DNA of 28,557 nt from JBECKR01 sp040235415. Lineage in GTDB: Bacteria; Acidobacteriota; Polarisedimenticolia; Polarisedimenticolales; Polarisedimenticolaceae. Location: the NCBI GenBank assembly GCA_040235415.1, contig JBECKR010000033.1, positions 1 to 28,557 of the forward strand. Reading direction: 5' to 3'. The position numbers were made by a program, and so were the translations under genes. The notes under the pieces are model-generated. The model saw nothing but the letters and a program-made list of their open reading frames with translations. It had not been told where the DNA came from and made no database searches. Shown one piece after another: positions 15,983 to 25,157 of this stretch (the stretch's first letter is position 1; each line of letters starts with the position of its first letter).

Positions 15983-16004
15983 CGCCAGCGTCCGCCCCCG
16001 CGAG

Positions 16005-17132
16005 CTACGCGTCGAGCGCGTCGCGAATCTCGCCGGCGATCCGGGCGACGTCTTCCCGGGACAGGTCGAGCGTCGTGGGGAGGTTGAACCCGCGGCGCGA
16101 GAGGTCGCGCGCGACCGGATTGCCCTCTCCCGAGGGCCCCACGCAACGCGAGCCGCGATAAGGCGGCATGTCGCCGAGGGGCACGAAGAACGGGCGCGTG
16201 TCGATGCCCCGCTCCGCGAGCGACCGCAGCAGATCGTCCCGGCGGCCGGCGAGCTCCGGCGCGAGTACGGCGCAGACGATCCAGTTCACCGGCTCCGCCC
16301 ATTCCGCCCGCGGATTGAGCGCGATTCCGGGGACGTCGGCGAGCGCCTCGCGGTACGCGGCCAGAACCTCGGAGCGCCTCGCGAGAAACGCGTCGATGCG
16401 GCGGAGCTGCGCGCACCCGAGCGCGGCCTGGACGTTCGTCATGCGGAAGTTGTATCCCGCCTCGAGGTGATAGTACCTTCGCGACGGATCCATCGCGTGA
16501 TCCTTGAGCATCCGCACGCGATCCGCAAGGCGGTCGTCGTTCGTCAGGACGATCCCGCCCTCGCCCGTCGTGATGATCTTGTTACCGTAGAACGAGAACG
16601 TCCCCGCGGCGGCCAGCGCTCCCACCCGGCGCCCGCGGTAGCGCGCGCCGTGCGCCTCGGCGCAGTCCTCGACGACCGGCACCCCCCGTTCCGCCGCGAT
16701 CGCGATCAGCGCGTCGAGATCGGCCGGGTGTCCGTACGAGTGCACGGCGACGACCGCGCGGGTCCGCGGCGACATCGCCGCCGCGGCCGCCGCGGGATCG
16801 AGGCACCACGTCTCGGGATCGACGTCCGCCAGCACCGGCCGTGCCCCGAGGTGGACCACGGCTGCGGCGACCGCGGCGAACGTCAGTCCCGGCACGACGA
16901 CCTCGTCGTCCCGTCCGACGCCCAGGGCGGCCAGAACGACCTCGATCGCGGTGGTTCCGTTCGACACCGCGATCCCGTGCCTCGCCTCGCAGTAGTCCGC
17001 GAATCCCCGCTCGAACTCGCCGATGTACCGCCCGATCGACGACACCCAGCCGGACCGGACGGCGTCCACGACCAGGCGCTCCTCGTCGGCTCCGATGTCC
17101 GGGGCCGCCACGGGGATCTTCCTTCCAGGCAT
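16005..17132 (-). CDS. DegT/DnrJ/EryC1/StrS sugar aminotransferase, perosamine-synthase-like
   Basis: This 375-residue PLP enzyme transfers an amino group to a keto-sugar nucleotide. Evidence includes the opening IPVAAPDIGADEERLVVDAV and GWVSSIGRYIGEFERGFADY, then HGIAVSNGTTAIEVVLAALG (PLP phosphate region). E155-D156 (VVEDCAEAHGARYRG) supplies the pyridine-nitrogen aspartate, and K185 in FSFYGNKIITTGEGG is the Schiff-base lysine. Its wording is close to GDP-perosamine synthases, which use GDP-4-keto-6-deoxymannose. GDP-mannose could come from the guanylyltransferase at 18341, but no GDP-mannose 4,6-dehydratase is visible. A UDP-keto-sugar substrate remains possible. ATG 17132 has GGAGG at good spacing. 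A promoter-like pair and a strong hairpin lie between it and the upstream epimerase gene. Confidence 0.92.
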   Translation of the reverse strand: MPGRKIPVAAPDIGADEERLVVDAVRSGWVSSIGRYIGEFERGFADYCEARHGIAVSNGTTAIEVVLAALGVGRDDEVVVPGLTFAAVAAAVVHLGARPVLADVDPETWCLDPAAAAAAMSPRTRAVVAVHSYGHPADLDALIAIAAERGVPVVEDCAEAHGARYRGRRVGALAAAGTFSFYGNKIITTGEGGIVLTNDDRLADRVRMLKDHAMDPSRRYYHLEAGYNFRMTNVQAALGCAQLRRIDAFLARRSEVLAAYREALADVPGIALNPRAEWAEPVNWIVCAVLAPELAGRRDDLLRSLAERGIDTRPFFVPLGDMPPYRGSRCVGPSGEGNPVARDLSRRGFNLPTTLDLSREDVARIAGEIRDALDA

Positions 17133-17155
17133 CCGCGCCTCCGCGAAGCGGTGTC

Positions 17156-17185
17156 CCCGAGCCGGACCGGCCGCGCCGGCTCGGG
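17156..17185 (-). promoter_or_regulatory. leader hairpin upstream of the aminotransferase
   Basis: This is a perfect 10-bp inverted repeat (cccgagccgg at 17156-17165, ccggctcggg at 17176-17185) around a 10-base loop. It lies 23 bases before the start codon. No T-run follows on either strand, so it is not a classical intrinsic terminator. It may be an attenuator, an RNA-stability element or part of a Rho-dependent boundary after the 2-epimerase gene. Confidence 0.5.
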
Positions 17186-17211
17186 CGACCGCGGGCTCTC
17201 GGGAACCGCTA

Positions 17212-17239
17212 AGTATCCGCGCTTCGACGCCGAAAGCAA
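17212..17239 (-). promoter_or_regulatory. possible promoter for the aminotransferase-GT4-sulfotransferase unit
   Basis: The minus strand has TTGCTT (17239-17234), a 16-base spacer and GATACT (17217-17212). Transcription would start near 17205, so the 10-bp hairpin would lie in a leader of roughly 70 bases. The match is moderate. Confidence 0.35.
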
Positions 17240-17252
17240 GGCGCGACCGCGG

Positions 17253-18344
17253 TCATCCGTCGATCGCCCGCCGCAGCACGTCCACGATCCGCTCCGCCGC
17301 GCGCCCGTCCCACAGGTCGGGCACCCGGCCGGTCGACGGCGCGGCCAACGCCTCGGAGATCGCCGATCGGATCCGGTCGGGACGCGTTCCGGCGAGGCGG
17401 TTCGTCCCCTGCGTCACCGTGATCGGCCGCTCGGTGTTGTCGCGAAGCGTCACGCACGGCACGCCGAGCACCGTCGTCTCCTCCTGGATGCCGCCGGAGT
17501 CCGTCAGGACGAGCCTCGCCGAGCTCATGAGCCCGAGGAACTCGAGATACCCCATCGGGTCGCACAGACGCAGCGGTCCGCCGGATCCGATCCCCGCTCC
17601 CGAGAGCATCGCCCGGGTCCGCGGATGTACCGGGAACACGACCGGCATCTCGTCCGCGAGCTCGAGCACCGGGGCCAGACGGTCGGCGAGCGTCGCGGGA
17701 TCGTCGACGTTGGAGGGCCGGTGCATCGTCAACACGGCGTAGCCGGCCGGAACGAGGCCCATCGTGCCCGGGACGTCGAGCGCGGCGGCGCGCTCGCGGA
17801 ACCGCAGGAGGGTGTCGATCATGACGTTGCCGACGAGGTGCACGCGCTCCGGGGCGACCCCCTCGCGCCGCAGGTTCTCGACCCCGCTCGGCTCGGTGAC
17901 GAACAGCCAGGTCGAGATCGCGTCGGTCAGAACGCGGTTGATCTCCTCCGGCATGGTGCGGTCGAAGCTTCGGAGGCCGGCCTCGACGTGCGCCACGGGG
18001 GTCCCTTCCTTGACCGCGACGAGCGCGGCGGCGATGGTGGAGTTGACGTCCCCCACCACCACGACCGCGGCCGGCCGGACCTCGTCCAAGACCGGCTCGA
18101 ACCGCGACATGATCTCGGCGGTCTGGGCCGCGTGCGACCCCGATCCGACGCCGAGGCGGTAGGGCGGCTCCTCGATCCCGAGCTGCTCGAAGAACAGCTC
18201 CGACATCGCGCGGTCGTAGTGCTGGCCGGTGTGGACCAGGACGGCCTCGAGGTCGTCGCGCTTGCGCAGCGCGGCCGCGATCGGCGCGACCTTCATGAAG
18301 TTCGGCCGCGCTCCCGCAACCAGCAGCAGGCGTCTCGCGCTCAT
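17253..18344 (-). CDS. wecB: UDP-N-acetylglucosamine 2-epimerase (non-hydrolysing)
   Basis: ATG 18344 overlaps the guanylyltransferase stop by four bases (ATGA) and gives 363 residues, a usual length. The enzyme interconverts UDP-GlcNAc and UDP-ManNAc. Motifs are: GARPNFMKVAP near the start; VHTGQHYD (about 37-44); VVGDVNSTIA with D99; VEAGLRSFDRTMPEEINR with E121 and E134; TMHRPSNVDD with H208; and LTDSGGIQEETTVLGVPC. These cover the residues used by WecB-type GT-B epimerases. With the WbpA/WecC-type dehydrogenase at 22616 the pair could make UDP-ManNAcA. It is the last gene of the operon from 23935, with 120 bases to the next gene. Confidence 0.95.
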   Translation of the reverse strand: MSARRLLLVAGARPNFMKVAPIAAALRKRDDLEAVLVHTGQHYDRAMSELFFEQLGIEEPPYRLGVGSGSHAAQTAEIMSRFEPVLDEVRPAAVVVVGDVNSTIAAALVAVKEGTPVAHVEAGLRSFDRTMPEEINRVLTDAISTWLFVTEPSGVENLRREGVAPERVHLVGNVMIDTLLRFRERAAALDVPGTMGLVPAGYAVLTMHRPSNVDDPATLADRLAPVLELADEMPVVFPVHPRTRAMLSGAGIGSGGPLRLCDPMGYLEFLGLMSSARLVLTDSGGIQEETTVLGVPCVTLRDNTERPITVTQGTNRLAGTRPDRIRSAISEALAAPSTGRVPDLWDGRAAERIVDVLRRAIDG

Positions 18345-19375
18345 CGCGCGTCGAGCCTCTTGACCACCTCGCGGACGTCCTCGGATCGTTCCCGCCCGAC
18401 CACGAGGATCCCTCCCTCGCTCTCGACGACCACGACCCCGGGGACTCCGACGACGGCGACGGTCCGTCCCTCTCCGAAGACCACCGTGCCGGGGCTGTCG
18501 ATCAGGACGTGTCGCGGGTCCGGTGCGCCGCCCGACTCCTCGCGCAGGCGCGCCGCGGCGGCCCACGAACCGACGTCGTCCCATCCCGCATCGAGCGGCA
18601 CCACCACGACGTCGCTCGCCTTCTCCATCACGGCGTAGTCGACCGACAGCTTCGTGGCGCGGGTCCACGCGCCGCCGATCCCGTCGAGGTGACGCTCGAC
18701 CGGTCGCGCGACCGCCGGCGCGCGCTCGCGGAGCTCGGCCAGGAACCGGGCCGCGCGCCAAACGAACATGCCGCCGTTCCAGAGGTACTCGCCCGAGCGG
18801 AGGAACCGCCGCGCGCGCGCGCGATCCGGTTTCTCGACGAACCGTTCGACCGCGACCGCCGCGCCGCTCCGCGGGCGGGCCGCGCAACGCAGGTAGCCGA
18901 ATCCGGTCGCCGGACGGTCCGGGCGGATCCCGAGGCAGACGAGCCGGCCGCCGCGGGCGGCCTCGGCGGCCACTTCGACCGCGGCGGCGAACCTCTCGAC
19001 GTCGCGGATGACGTGGTCGGTGGGGAGGATGGCGACCACCGCGCCCGGCTCGCGGCGCTCGACGACCGCCGACGCCAGCGCGATCGCCGGCGCGGTGTCT
19101 CGCGGCGAGGGCTCGACCACGAGGTTCTCCGCACGAAGCGACGGCAGCAGCGCCCGGACGCCGTCGGCGAGGTGTCGGGGCGCGACCACCCAGATGCGGC
19201 CCGCCGGCGCGAGGCGACGCGCGCGTCGCCAGGTGCGCAGCAGCAGGGGCTCGGATCCGTCGAGCGCCAGGAACTGCTTCGGCCTCTCCCTCCGGCTCGC
19301 GGGCCAGAAGCGCGTTCCGCTGCCTCCCGCGAGGAGGACGACGTGGAGCCGCCCTCCGCGGGGCCGCGGCGCCAT
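18341..19375 (-). CDS. manC: mannose-1-phosphate guanylyltransferase (single domain)
   Basis: ATG 19375 shares one base with the preceding stop (TGATG) and gives 344 residues. The protein makes GDP-mannose from mannose-1-phosphate and GTP. Motifs are: the pyrophosphorylase loop VVLLAGGSGTRFWPASR then RPKQFL (about 12-36); ILPTDHVI; ATGFGYLRC; VERFVEKPD; LWNGGMFVW; LSVDYAVMEK; and GWDDVGSW. The protein stops after the nucleotidyltransferase and short beta-helix part, so the C-terminal phosphomannose-isomerase cupin of bifunctional AlgA/ManC enzymes is absent. Isomerase and mutase functions must be elsewhere. GDP-mannose could feed a mannosyltransferase or the perosamine-like branch. Confidence 0.95.
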   Translation of the reverse strand: MAPRPRGGRLHVVLLAGGSGTRFWPASRRERPKQFLALDGSEPLLLRTWRRARRLAPAGRIWVVAPRHLADGVRALLPSLRAENLVVEPSPRDTAPAIALASAVVERREPGAVVAILPTDHVIRDVERFAAAVEVAAEAARGGRLVCLGIRPDRPATGFGYLRCAARPRSGAAVAVERFVEKPDRARARRFLRSGEYLWNGGMFVWRAARFLAELRERAPAVARPVERHLDGIGGAWTRATKLSVDYAVMEKASDVVVVPLDAGWDDVGSWAAAARLREESGGAPDPRHVLIDSPGTVVFGEGRTVAVVGVPGVVVVESEGGILVVGRERSEDVREVVKRLDAR

Positions 19376-20328
19376 CAGTACGCCTCCCAGGTCCTCGCGA
19401 GACCCTCCTCGAGGCCGATCTCCGGGCGGAATCCGAGGTGCTTCGCGGCGAGGCCGATCCCGGCGAGCGAGTGCCGGATGTCGCCGGGCCGCGGCGCGAC
19501 GTAGTCCGGCTGCGCCTCGACGCCGCCGATCCGCGCGAGCACCCGCAGGAGGTCGTTGAGGCTGATGCGGTCGCCGCAGCCGACGTTGTAGGCCCGGCCG
19601 AGGGCGTCGTCCCCGGCCGAGCACGCCGCGAGATTCGCGGCCACGACGTTCGCGACGTAGGTGAAGTCCCGCGTCTGCTCGCCGTCGCCGAAGACCTTCG
19701 GCCGCCGGCCGGACTTGATCGCGTGGATGAACCGCGGAATTACCGCGGAGTACTGGCTCGCGGGGTCCTGGCGGGGCCCGAAGACGTTGAAGTAGCGCAG
19801 CGCGACCGTCGGCGTGCCGTACAGGCGGTGGAACAGGCGGCAGTACGTCTCCGCCGCCAGCTTCTGCAGCGCGTACGGCGAGATCGGCTCGGGCGGCATC
19901 GACTCGAGCTTCGGAAGCACTTCCGTCTCGCCGTAGACCGACGACGACGACGCGAACACGAACCGCCGAACCCCGCCGTCGCGCCCCGCGACGAGGAGGT
20001 TCAGCGTGCCCGCGACGTTCACGGCGTTGGTTCCGGCCGGATCCTCGATCGAGCGCTGCACCGACGGCGTCGCGGCCTCGTGCAGGACGAACTCGACGCC
20101 GTCGACCGCCTCGCGGCACAGCGCGGCGTCCCGCACGTCGCCTTCGAGCAGGCGGAACGCGCCGCCGCCGGCCGCCGCCCAGTCGGCCGCCCGCGCGAGA
20201 TTCTCCCGCCGCCCGGTGGAGAAGTCGTCGAGCGCACGGACGTCGGCCCCGGCGAGCAGCAGGGCTTCGACGAGGTTCGAGCCGATGAACCCGCCGCCGC
20301 CCGTCACGAGGTACCGCGGCCGGCTCAC
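19375..20328 (-). CDS. NAD-dependent nucleotide-sugar 4-epimerase (GalE/WbpP-like SDR)
   Basis: GTG 20328 overlaps the UDP-glucose dehydrogenase stop by four bases and gives 317 residues. The extended SDR fold is shown by TGGGGFIGSNLVEALL (Gly-rich NAD loop, 9-16), DNA-binding-like LDDFSTGRRENL after beta2, ASSSSVYGE (catalytic Ser region) and SPYALQKLAAE with Y152 and K156. LRYFNVFGPRQDPASQYSAVIPRFI is characteristic of the WbpP/GalE group acting on UDP-GlcNAc or UDP-Glc (and their uronates). It would provide galacto-configured sugars such as UDP-GalNAc. The exact substrate is not certain from motifs. Confidence 0.9.
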   Translation of the reverse strand: MSRPRYLVTGGGGFIGSNLVEALLLAGADVRALDDFSTGRRENLARAADWAAAGGGAFRLLEGDVRDAALCREAVDGVEFVLHEAATPSVQRSIEDPAGTNAVNVAGTLNLLVAGRDGGVRRFVFASSSSVYGETEVLPKLESMPPEPISPYALQKLAAETYCRLFHRLYGTPTVALRYFNVFGPRQDPASQYSAVIPRFIHAIKSGRRPKVFGDGEQTRDFTYVANVVAANLAACSAGDDALGRAYNVGCGDRISLNDLLRVLARIGGVEAQPDYVAPRPGDIRHSLAGIGLAAKHLGFRPEIGLEEGLARTWEAY

Positions 20329-21629
20329 CGCCCGACTCCGACGTACCGGAATCCGCGCTGCTTCATCGTCTCCGGCTCGTAGACGTTGCGCAGGTCGATC
20401 ACGAGCGGCGCCGACAGCGACTGCTTGACGCGGTCGAGGTCGAGGCCCCGGAACTGGTTCCATTCCGTCGCGATCACGAGCGCGTCCGCCCCTTCGGCGG
20501 CGTCGTATTCGTTGGCGCAGTACGTCACGCGCTCGCGCGCGGTCTCGGCCGCGAGCGCCATCGCGACCGGGTCGAACGCCCGCACGTCGGCGCCGCGCGC
20601 GACGAGACCGTCGAGTATCGCGAGCGCGGGCGACTCCCGGAGGTCGTCGGTGTTGGGCTTGAAGGTCAGACCGAGCACCGCGACCGTCTTTCCGGCGAGG
20701 CCGCCGCCGAGGGCATCCTCGATCTTCCGCAGCATCTTGGCCGGGCGGGCGTCGTTCACGGCGATCACGGCGTTGACGATCTCGAGCGTGAGCCCTTGAT
20801 CGCGCGCGATCTCGACCGCCGCGCGGGTGTCCTTCGGGAAGCACGAGCCGCCGTAGCCCGGGCCGGGGTGCAGGAACTTCGGCCCGATGCGACGGTCGAG
20901 CCCCATCCCCTTCGCGACGTCGTGGACGTCGGCGCCGAGCGCTTCGCAGACGTCCGCCATCTCGTTGATGAACGAGATCTTGGTCGCGAGGAAGGCGTTC
21001 GAGGCGTACTTGATGAGCTCGGCCGTGACGACGTTGGTGACGACGAACGGCGTCTCGATGAGGTACAGCGGGCGGTAGAGATCCTTGAGGATCGCCGCCG
21101 CCATCTCGTCCTCGGTTCCGACGACGACGCGGTTGGGCCGCATGAAGTCCTCGATCGCCGAGCCTTCGCGGAGGAACTCCGGGTTCGAGGCGACGCTGAA
21201 CGGGTGCGGCTCGGCCTTGTGCTCCTCGATGATGGAGCGCACCATCCGTCCGGTTCCCGCCGGCACCGTGCTCTTGGTCACGACGACCTTGTACGAGTTG
21301 AGGTTCTCGGCGACCTCGCGTGCGACCTCGCGGACGAACGACAGATCCGCCCGGCCGTCCGACCCCTGCGGCGTTCCGACCGCGATGAACACGACCAGCG
21401 ACTCCCGTACCGAGCCCGGCAGGTCGGTGGTGAACGCCAGACGTCCGGCCTTGACGTTGCGCTCCACGACCTCGTCCAAGCCCGGCTCGTAGATCGGGAT
21501 CTCGCCACGCCGCAGGCGGTCGATCTTCGCGCGGTCCTTGTCGACGCAGATGACGTGGTTGCCGAATTCCGCGAAGCAGGCCCCGGTGACGAGGCCGACG
21601 TACCCCGTCCCCACCACGGTGATGTTCAT
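20325..21629 (-). CDS. ugd: UDP-glucose 6-dehydrogenase
   Basis: ATG 21629 overlaps the preceding stop by four bases (ATGA), with GGGGAG about eight bases ahead; the product is 434 residues, normal for the family. It oxidises UDP-glucose to UDP-glucuronate with two NAD+. Seen in order: MNITVVGTGYVGLVTGACFAE (NAD fold), IYEPGLDEVV, TKSTVPAGTG, SNPEFLREGSAIEDFMRPNR, ELIKYASNAFLATKISFINE, PGPGYGGSCFPKD with catalytic C263, and LGLTFKPNTDDLRESPA. UDP-glucuronate is the substrate for the adjacent UDP-uronate epimerase. It therefore implies an acidic polymer. Confidence 0.96.
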   Translation of the reverse strand: MNITVVGTGYVGLVTGACFAEFGNHVICVDKDRAKIDRLRRGEIPIYEPGLDEVVERNVKAGRLAFTTDLPGSVRESLVVFIAVGTPQGSDGRADLSFVREVAREVAENLNSYKVVVTKSTVPAGTGRMVRSIIEEHKAEPHPFSVASNPEFLREGSAIEDFMRPNRVVVGTEDEMAAAILKDLYRPLYLIETPFVVTNVVTAELIKYASNAFLATKISFINEMADVCEALGADVHDVAKGMGLDRRIGPKFLHPGPGYGGSCFPKDTRAAVEIARDQGLTLEIVNAVIAVNDARPAKMLRKIEDALGGGLAGKTVAVLGLTFKPNTDDLRESPALAILDGLVARGADVRAFDPVAMALAAETARERVTYCANEYDAAEGADALVIATEWNQFRGLDLDRVKQSLSAPLVIDLRNVYEPETMKQRGFRYVGVGR

Positions 21630-22603
21630 GATGCGCTCCCCTCGTCGGCGATGCCGTGCTCGCGACGATACCATGCGAGGAACCGCTCGAGGCCCTCGTC
21701 GATCGCGACGGTCGGCTCCCAACCGAGCTCGCGCTTCGCGCGCGAGACGTCCGCCCAGGTCCGGTCGACGTCGCCCGGCTGGCGGGGAAGCTCGCGCACC
21801 TCGGCCTCGCGGCCCAGCCCGGCGGCGATCTTCTCGATCAGCTCGCCGAGGGTCGTGGTGCGCGACCCGCCCAGGTTCCAGACGTGATAGCCCGTCGTGC
21901 GCTCGAGCGCGCGGACGATCCCTTCGACGATGTCGGAGACGAAGGTGTAGTCGCGGGCCGACGCGCCGTCGCCGAACCGTTCGACCGTCCCGCCCGTGGC
22001 GAGGGCGCGGGTGAACTTGTGGATCGCCATCTCGGGGCGCTGGCGCGGCCCGTACACCGTGAAGAACCTGAGGCACGAGACGGCGATGCCGAACAGATGG
22101 TGGTGCGCGTGGCACAGCACCTCGCCGGACTTCTTGGTCGCGGCGTAGGGCGAGATCGGGTGGTCGACCGGGTCGTCCTCCGCGAACGGGACCTTGCGGT
22201 TGTTGCCGTAGACCGACGACGACGACCCGAACAGGAGCTTCGGGACGGAGAACTCCCGACAGGCTTCGAGGATCGACACGGTGCCGTCGAGGTTGACGGA
22301 GGCGTACAACCTCGGATCTCGGATGGACGGGCGCACCCCCGCGCGCGCCGCGAGGTGCACCACGGCGTCGAACCGCCCCTCGTCGAACAGCGCGCGCACG
22401 CCCTCGACGTCGCGGATGTCCCCCTCGACCAGACGGTAGCGCGGGTCGGCGAGCGCGCGCTCGACGTTCCGTCGCTTGGTCGCGGGGGCGTAGAACGGAT
22501 CGAAGTTGTCGAGCGCCACGACGCGCTCGCCGTCGGCCAGCAGGCGCTCCACCAAGTGCGAGCCGATGAAGCCGGCGCCTCCGGTGACGAGGATGCTCCG
22601 CAT
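21626..22603 (-). CDS. UDP-glucuronate 4-epimerase-type SDR
   Basis: This 325-residue extended SDR has a Gly-rich loop TGGAGFIGSHLVERLL (7-14), GSSSSVYGNNRKVPF, and SPYAATKKSGE with catalytic Y153 and K157. The stretches LAARAGVRPSIRDPRLY and LRFFTVYGPRQRPEMAIHKF are the signature I know from UDP-glucuronate 4-epimerases (GAE/Cap1J/WcvA type). It would convert UDP-GlcA, made by the dehydrogenase translated next with a four-base overlap, to UDP-GalA. ATG 22603 is 12 bases after the WbpA-type stop, with a GGGGGAAG run ahead of it. Confidence 0.9.
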   Translation of the reverse strand: MRSILVTGGAGFIGSHLVERLLADGERVVALDNFDPFYAPATKRRNVERALADPRYRLVEGDIRDVEGVRALFDEGRFDAVVHLAARAGVRPSIRDPRLYASVNLDGTVSILEACREFSVPKLLFGSSSSVYGNNRKVPFAEDDPVDHPISPYAATKKSGEVLCHAHHHLFGIAVSCLRFFTVYGPRQRPEMAIHKFTRALATGGTVERFGDGASARDYTFVSDIVEGIVRALERTTGYHVWNLGGSRTTTLGELIEKIAAGLGREAEVRELPRQPGDVDRTWADVSRAKRELGWEPTVAIDEGLERFLAWYRREHGIADEGSAS

Positions 22604-22615
22604 GCTTCCCCCGGC

Positions 22616-23935
<1,320 letters not shown>

Positions 23936-23937
23936 GA

Positions 23938-23949
23938 GAGGTTTACCTC
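23938..23949 (-). promoter_or_regulatory. inverted repeat over the wbpA-type ribosome-binding site
   Basis: On the coding strand GAGGTAAACCTC lies two bases before GTG 23935. GAGG is the only Shine-Dalgarno-like sequence and can pair with CCTC across a TAAA loop, which could mask the site. The stem is short, so this is tentative. Confidence 0.3.
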
Positions 23950-23996
23950 GACATTTGACTCGAGCGGGCCGCGCTCGTGCGTCCGCCGGGCGACAG

Positions 23997-24002
23997 AATA
24001 TA
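23997..24002 (-). promoter_or_regulatory. possible -10 box for the nucleotide-sugar operon
   Basis: TATATT on the minus strand (24002-23997) stands out as an AT-rich hexamer in G+C-rich DNA, 62 bases before GTG 23935. No recognisable -35 is 16-18 bases upstream. It lies in the 97-base gap after mlaD, where a new transcript is plausible. Confidence 0.3.
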
Positions 24003-24015
24003 GCTTTCCGCGGGT

Positions 24016-24031
24016 GCGGCCGGCCAGCCGC
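24016..24031 (-). other. small stem-loop just after mlaD
   Basis: GCGGC and GCCGC arms enclose a six-base loop directly after the mlaD stop. There is no T-run, so it is at most a weak or Rho-assisted end for the mla transcript. Confidence 0.25.
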
Positions 24032-24032
24032 C

Positions 24033-25157
24033 TCACGGGGCGGGCTTGTTCTCCTTGAGCTCGACCTCGATGCCGCGCTTGCGGTAGTGCCGGATCAGCC
24101 AGTGCGCGAGCTTGCTGTCGTCGACCCCGACCACGGTTTGCTCGGCGGCGTCGTAGAGCGAGCGGTCGTTCACGAGCGCGCCGATCGTACCCTCGCCTTC
24201 GTCGATCTTCTTCGCGATCGATGCCCCGTGGTCGAGCATGCGCTCGAGGTCGCCCGCGACCTTCTCGGAGTACTGCGGGTCGTTGAGCAGCCGCCCGACC
24301 AGCCCCTCCGGTTTCTCGAGCTTCGCCGCGGTGCGGCGGAGCGACTCCGCCGCGTCGCGCAGGGCGTCGACCGCCTGCTGCCCCGCGCCGTCGGGACGGG
24401 TCATCGCGCCGAGCGCTCCCTCGCGCCGGTCGAGCGCCTCCGCGAGCGAGGCGATGTGCGTGATCGCCGCCGACAGGTCGTCGACCTTGTCCGCGAGCTC
24501 GCGATCCACGAGGACGCGGCCCAGGAACCCCTCGCCGTTGCGCAGGCGCGCGCTCAGGACGTCGAGATTCGCGAGCGTGTCGTGGAGGTGCTCGAGCCCC
24601 TCCTTGCCGAAGTTCGGGTCCTGCAGCATCTCGCCGAGGAGCCCCTGCCCCTTCTGCAGCGGCTCCAGGATCGCCTTCAACGAGATCGTGATCTCGTTGA
24701 GGTTCTCCGCGATGTCCCCCCCCTGCTCCAGGATCGCCGGTTGCTCGACGACCGGCAGCAGCGCACCTTCGGGGAGCGCCTCCCCGCTCGCGGAGCCGGG
24801 CGTGATCTCGACGTACTTCTCCCCCGAGACGAGCTGCAGGAACCGTAGCGACGCCTCGGAACCGGCGCGGATCCGCGGGGCGTACTCGGCGCGGACGCCC
24901 AGGACGACCTCGATCCCCTCGGCCTTGGGGTCGGTCGGCAGGCGGATCGCCTCGACCGACCCCACCGTCACCCCGGAGACCTTCACCGGCGAGCCGACGC
25001 GAAGCCCGCTGGTGTCCGAGAACCGCACGCGGTAGCGCGAAAACTTCGAGAACAGCTCGGTCTCCCCGCCGACCGCCATGACCCCGATCGCGAGCGTCAC
25101 GAGCGCGATCGCGGCGACCGTCCCGACCGTCAGGTCCCGGCCCGCCCGCCTACTCAT
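24033..25157 (-). CDS. mlaD: MlaD/MCE-family lipid-transport protein with C-terminal repeats
   Basis: ATG 25157 overlaps the ATPase stop by eight bases and has GGGGAGG five bases ahead; the product is 374 residues, about twice E. coli MlaD (about 180). An N-terminal membrane anchor (about 9-28, VGTVAAIALVTLAIGVMAVG) is followed by one MCE domain (about 40-118: YRVRFSDTSGLRVGSPVKVSGVTVG ... GEKYVEITPG). From 169 to 359 there are five tandem repeats of about 38 residues, each starting like GxGxLGxLLxD: KGQGLLGEML, NGEGFLGRVL, RREGALGAMT, KPEGLVGRLL, EGEGTIGALV. Helical heptad-like sequence fills the rest of each. MCE proteins form hexameric rings that pass phospholipids between membranes. The repeats probably build a long periplasmic helical extension. 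Confidence 0.9.
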   Translation of the reverse strand: MSRRAGRDLTVGTVAAIALVTLAIGVMAVGGETELFSKFSRYRVRFSDTSGLRVGSPVKVSGVTVGSVEAIRLPTDPKAEGIEVVLGVRAEYAPRIRAGSEASLRFLQLVSGEKYVEITPGSASGEALPEGALLPVVEQPAILEQGGDIAENLNEITISLKAILEPLQKGQGLLGEMLQDPNFGKEGLEHLHDTLANLDVLSARLRNGEGFLGRVLVDRELADKVDDLSAAITHIASLAEALDRREGALGAMTRPDGAGQQAVDALRDAAESLRRTAAKLEKPEGLVGRLLNDPQYSEKVAGDLERMLDHGASIAKKIDEGEGTIGALVNDRSLYDAAEQTVVGVDDSKLAHWLIRHYRKRGIEVELKENKPAP

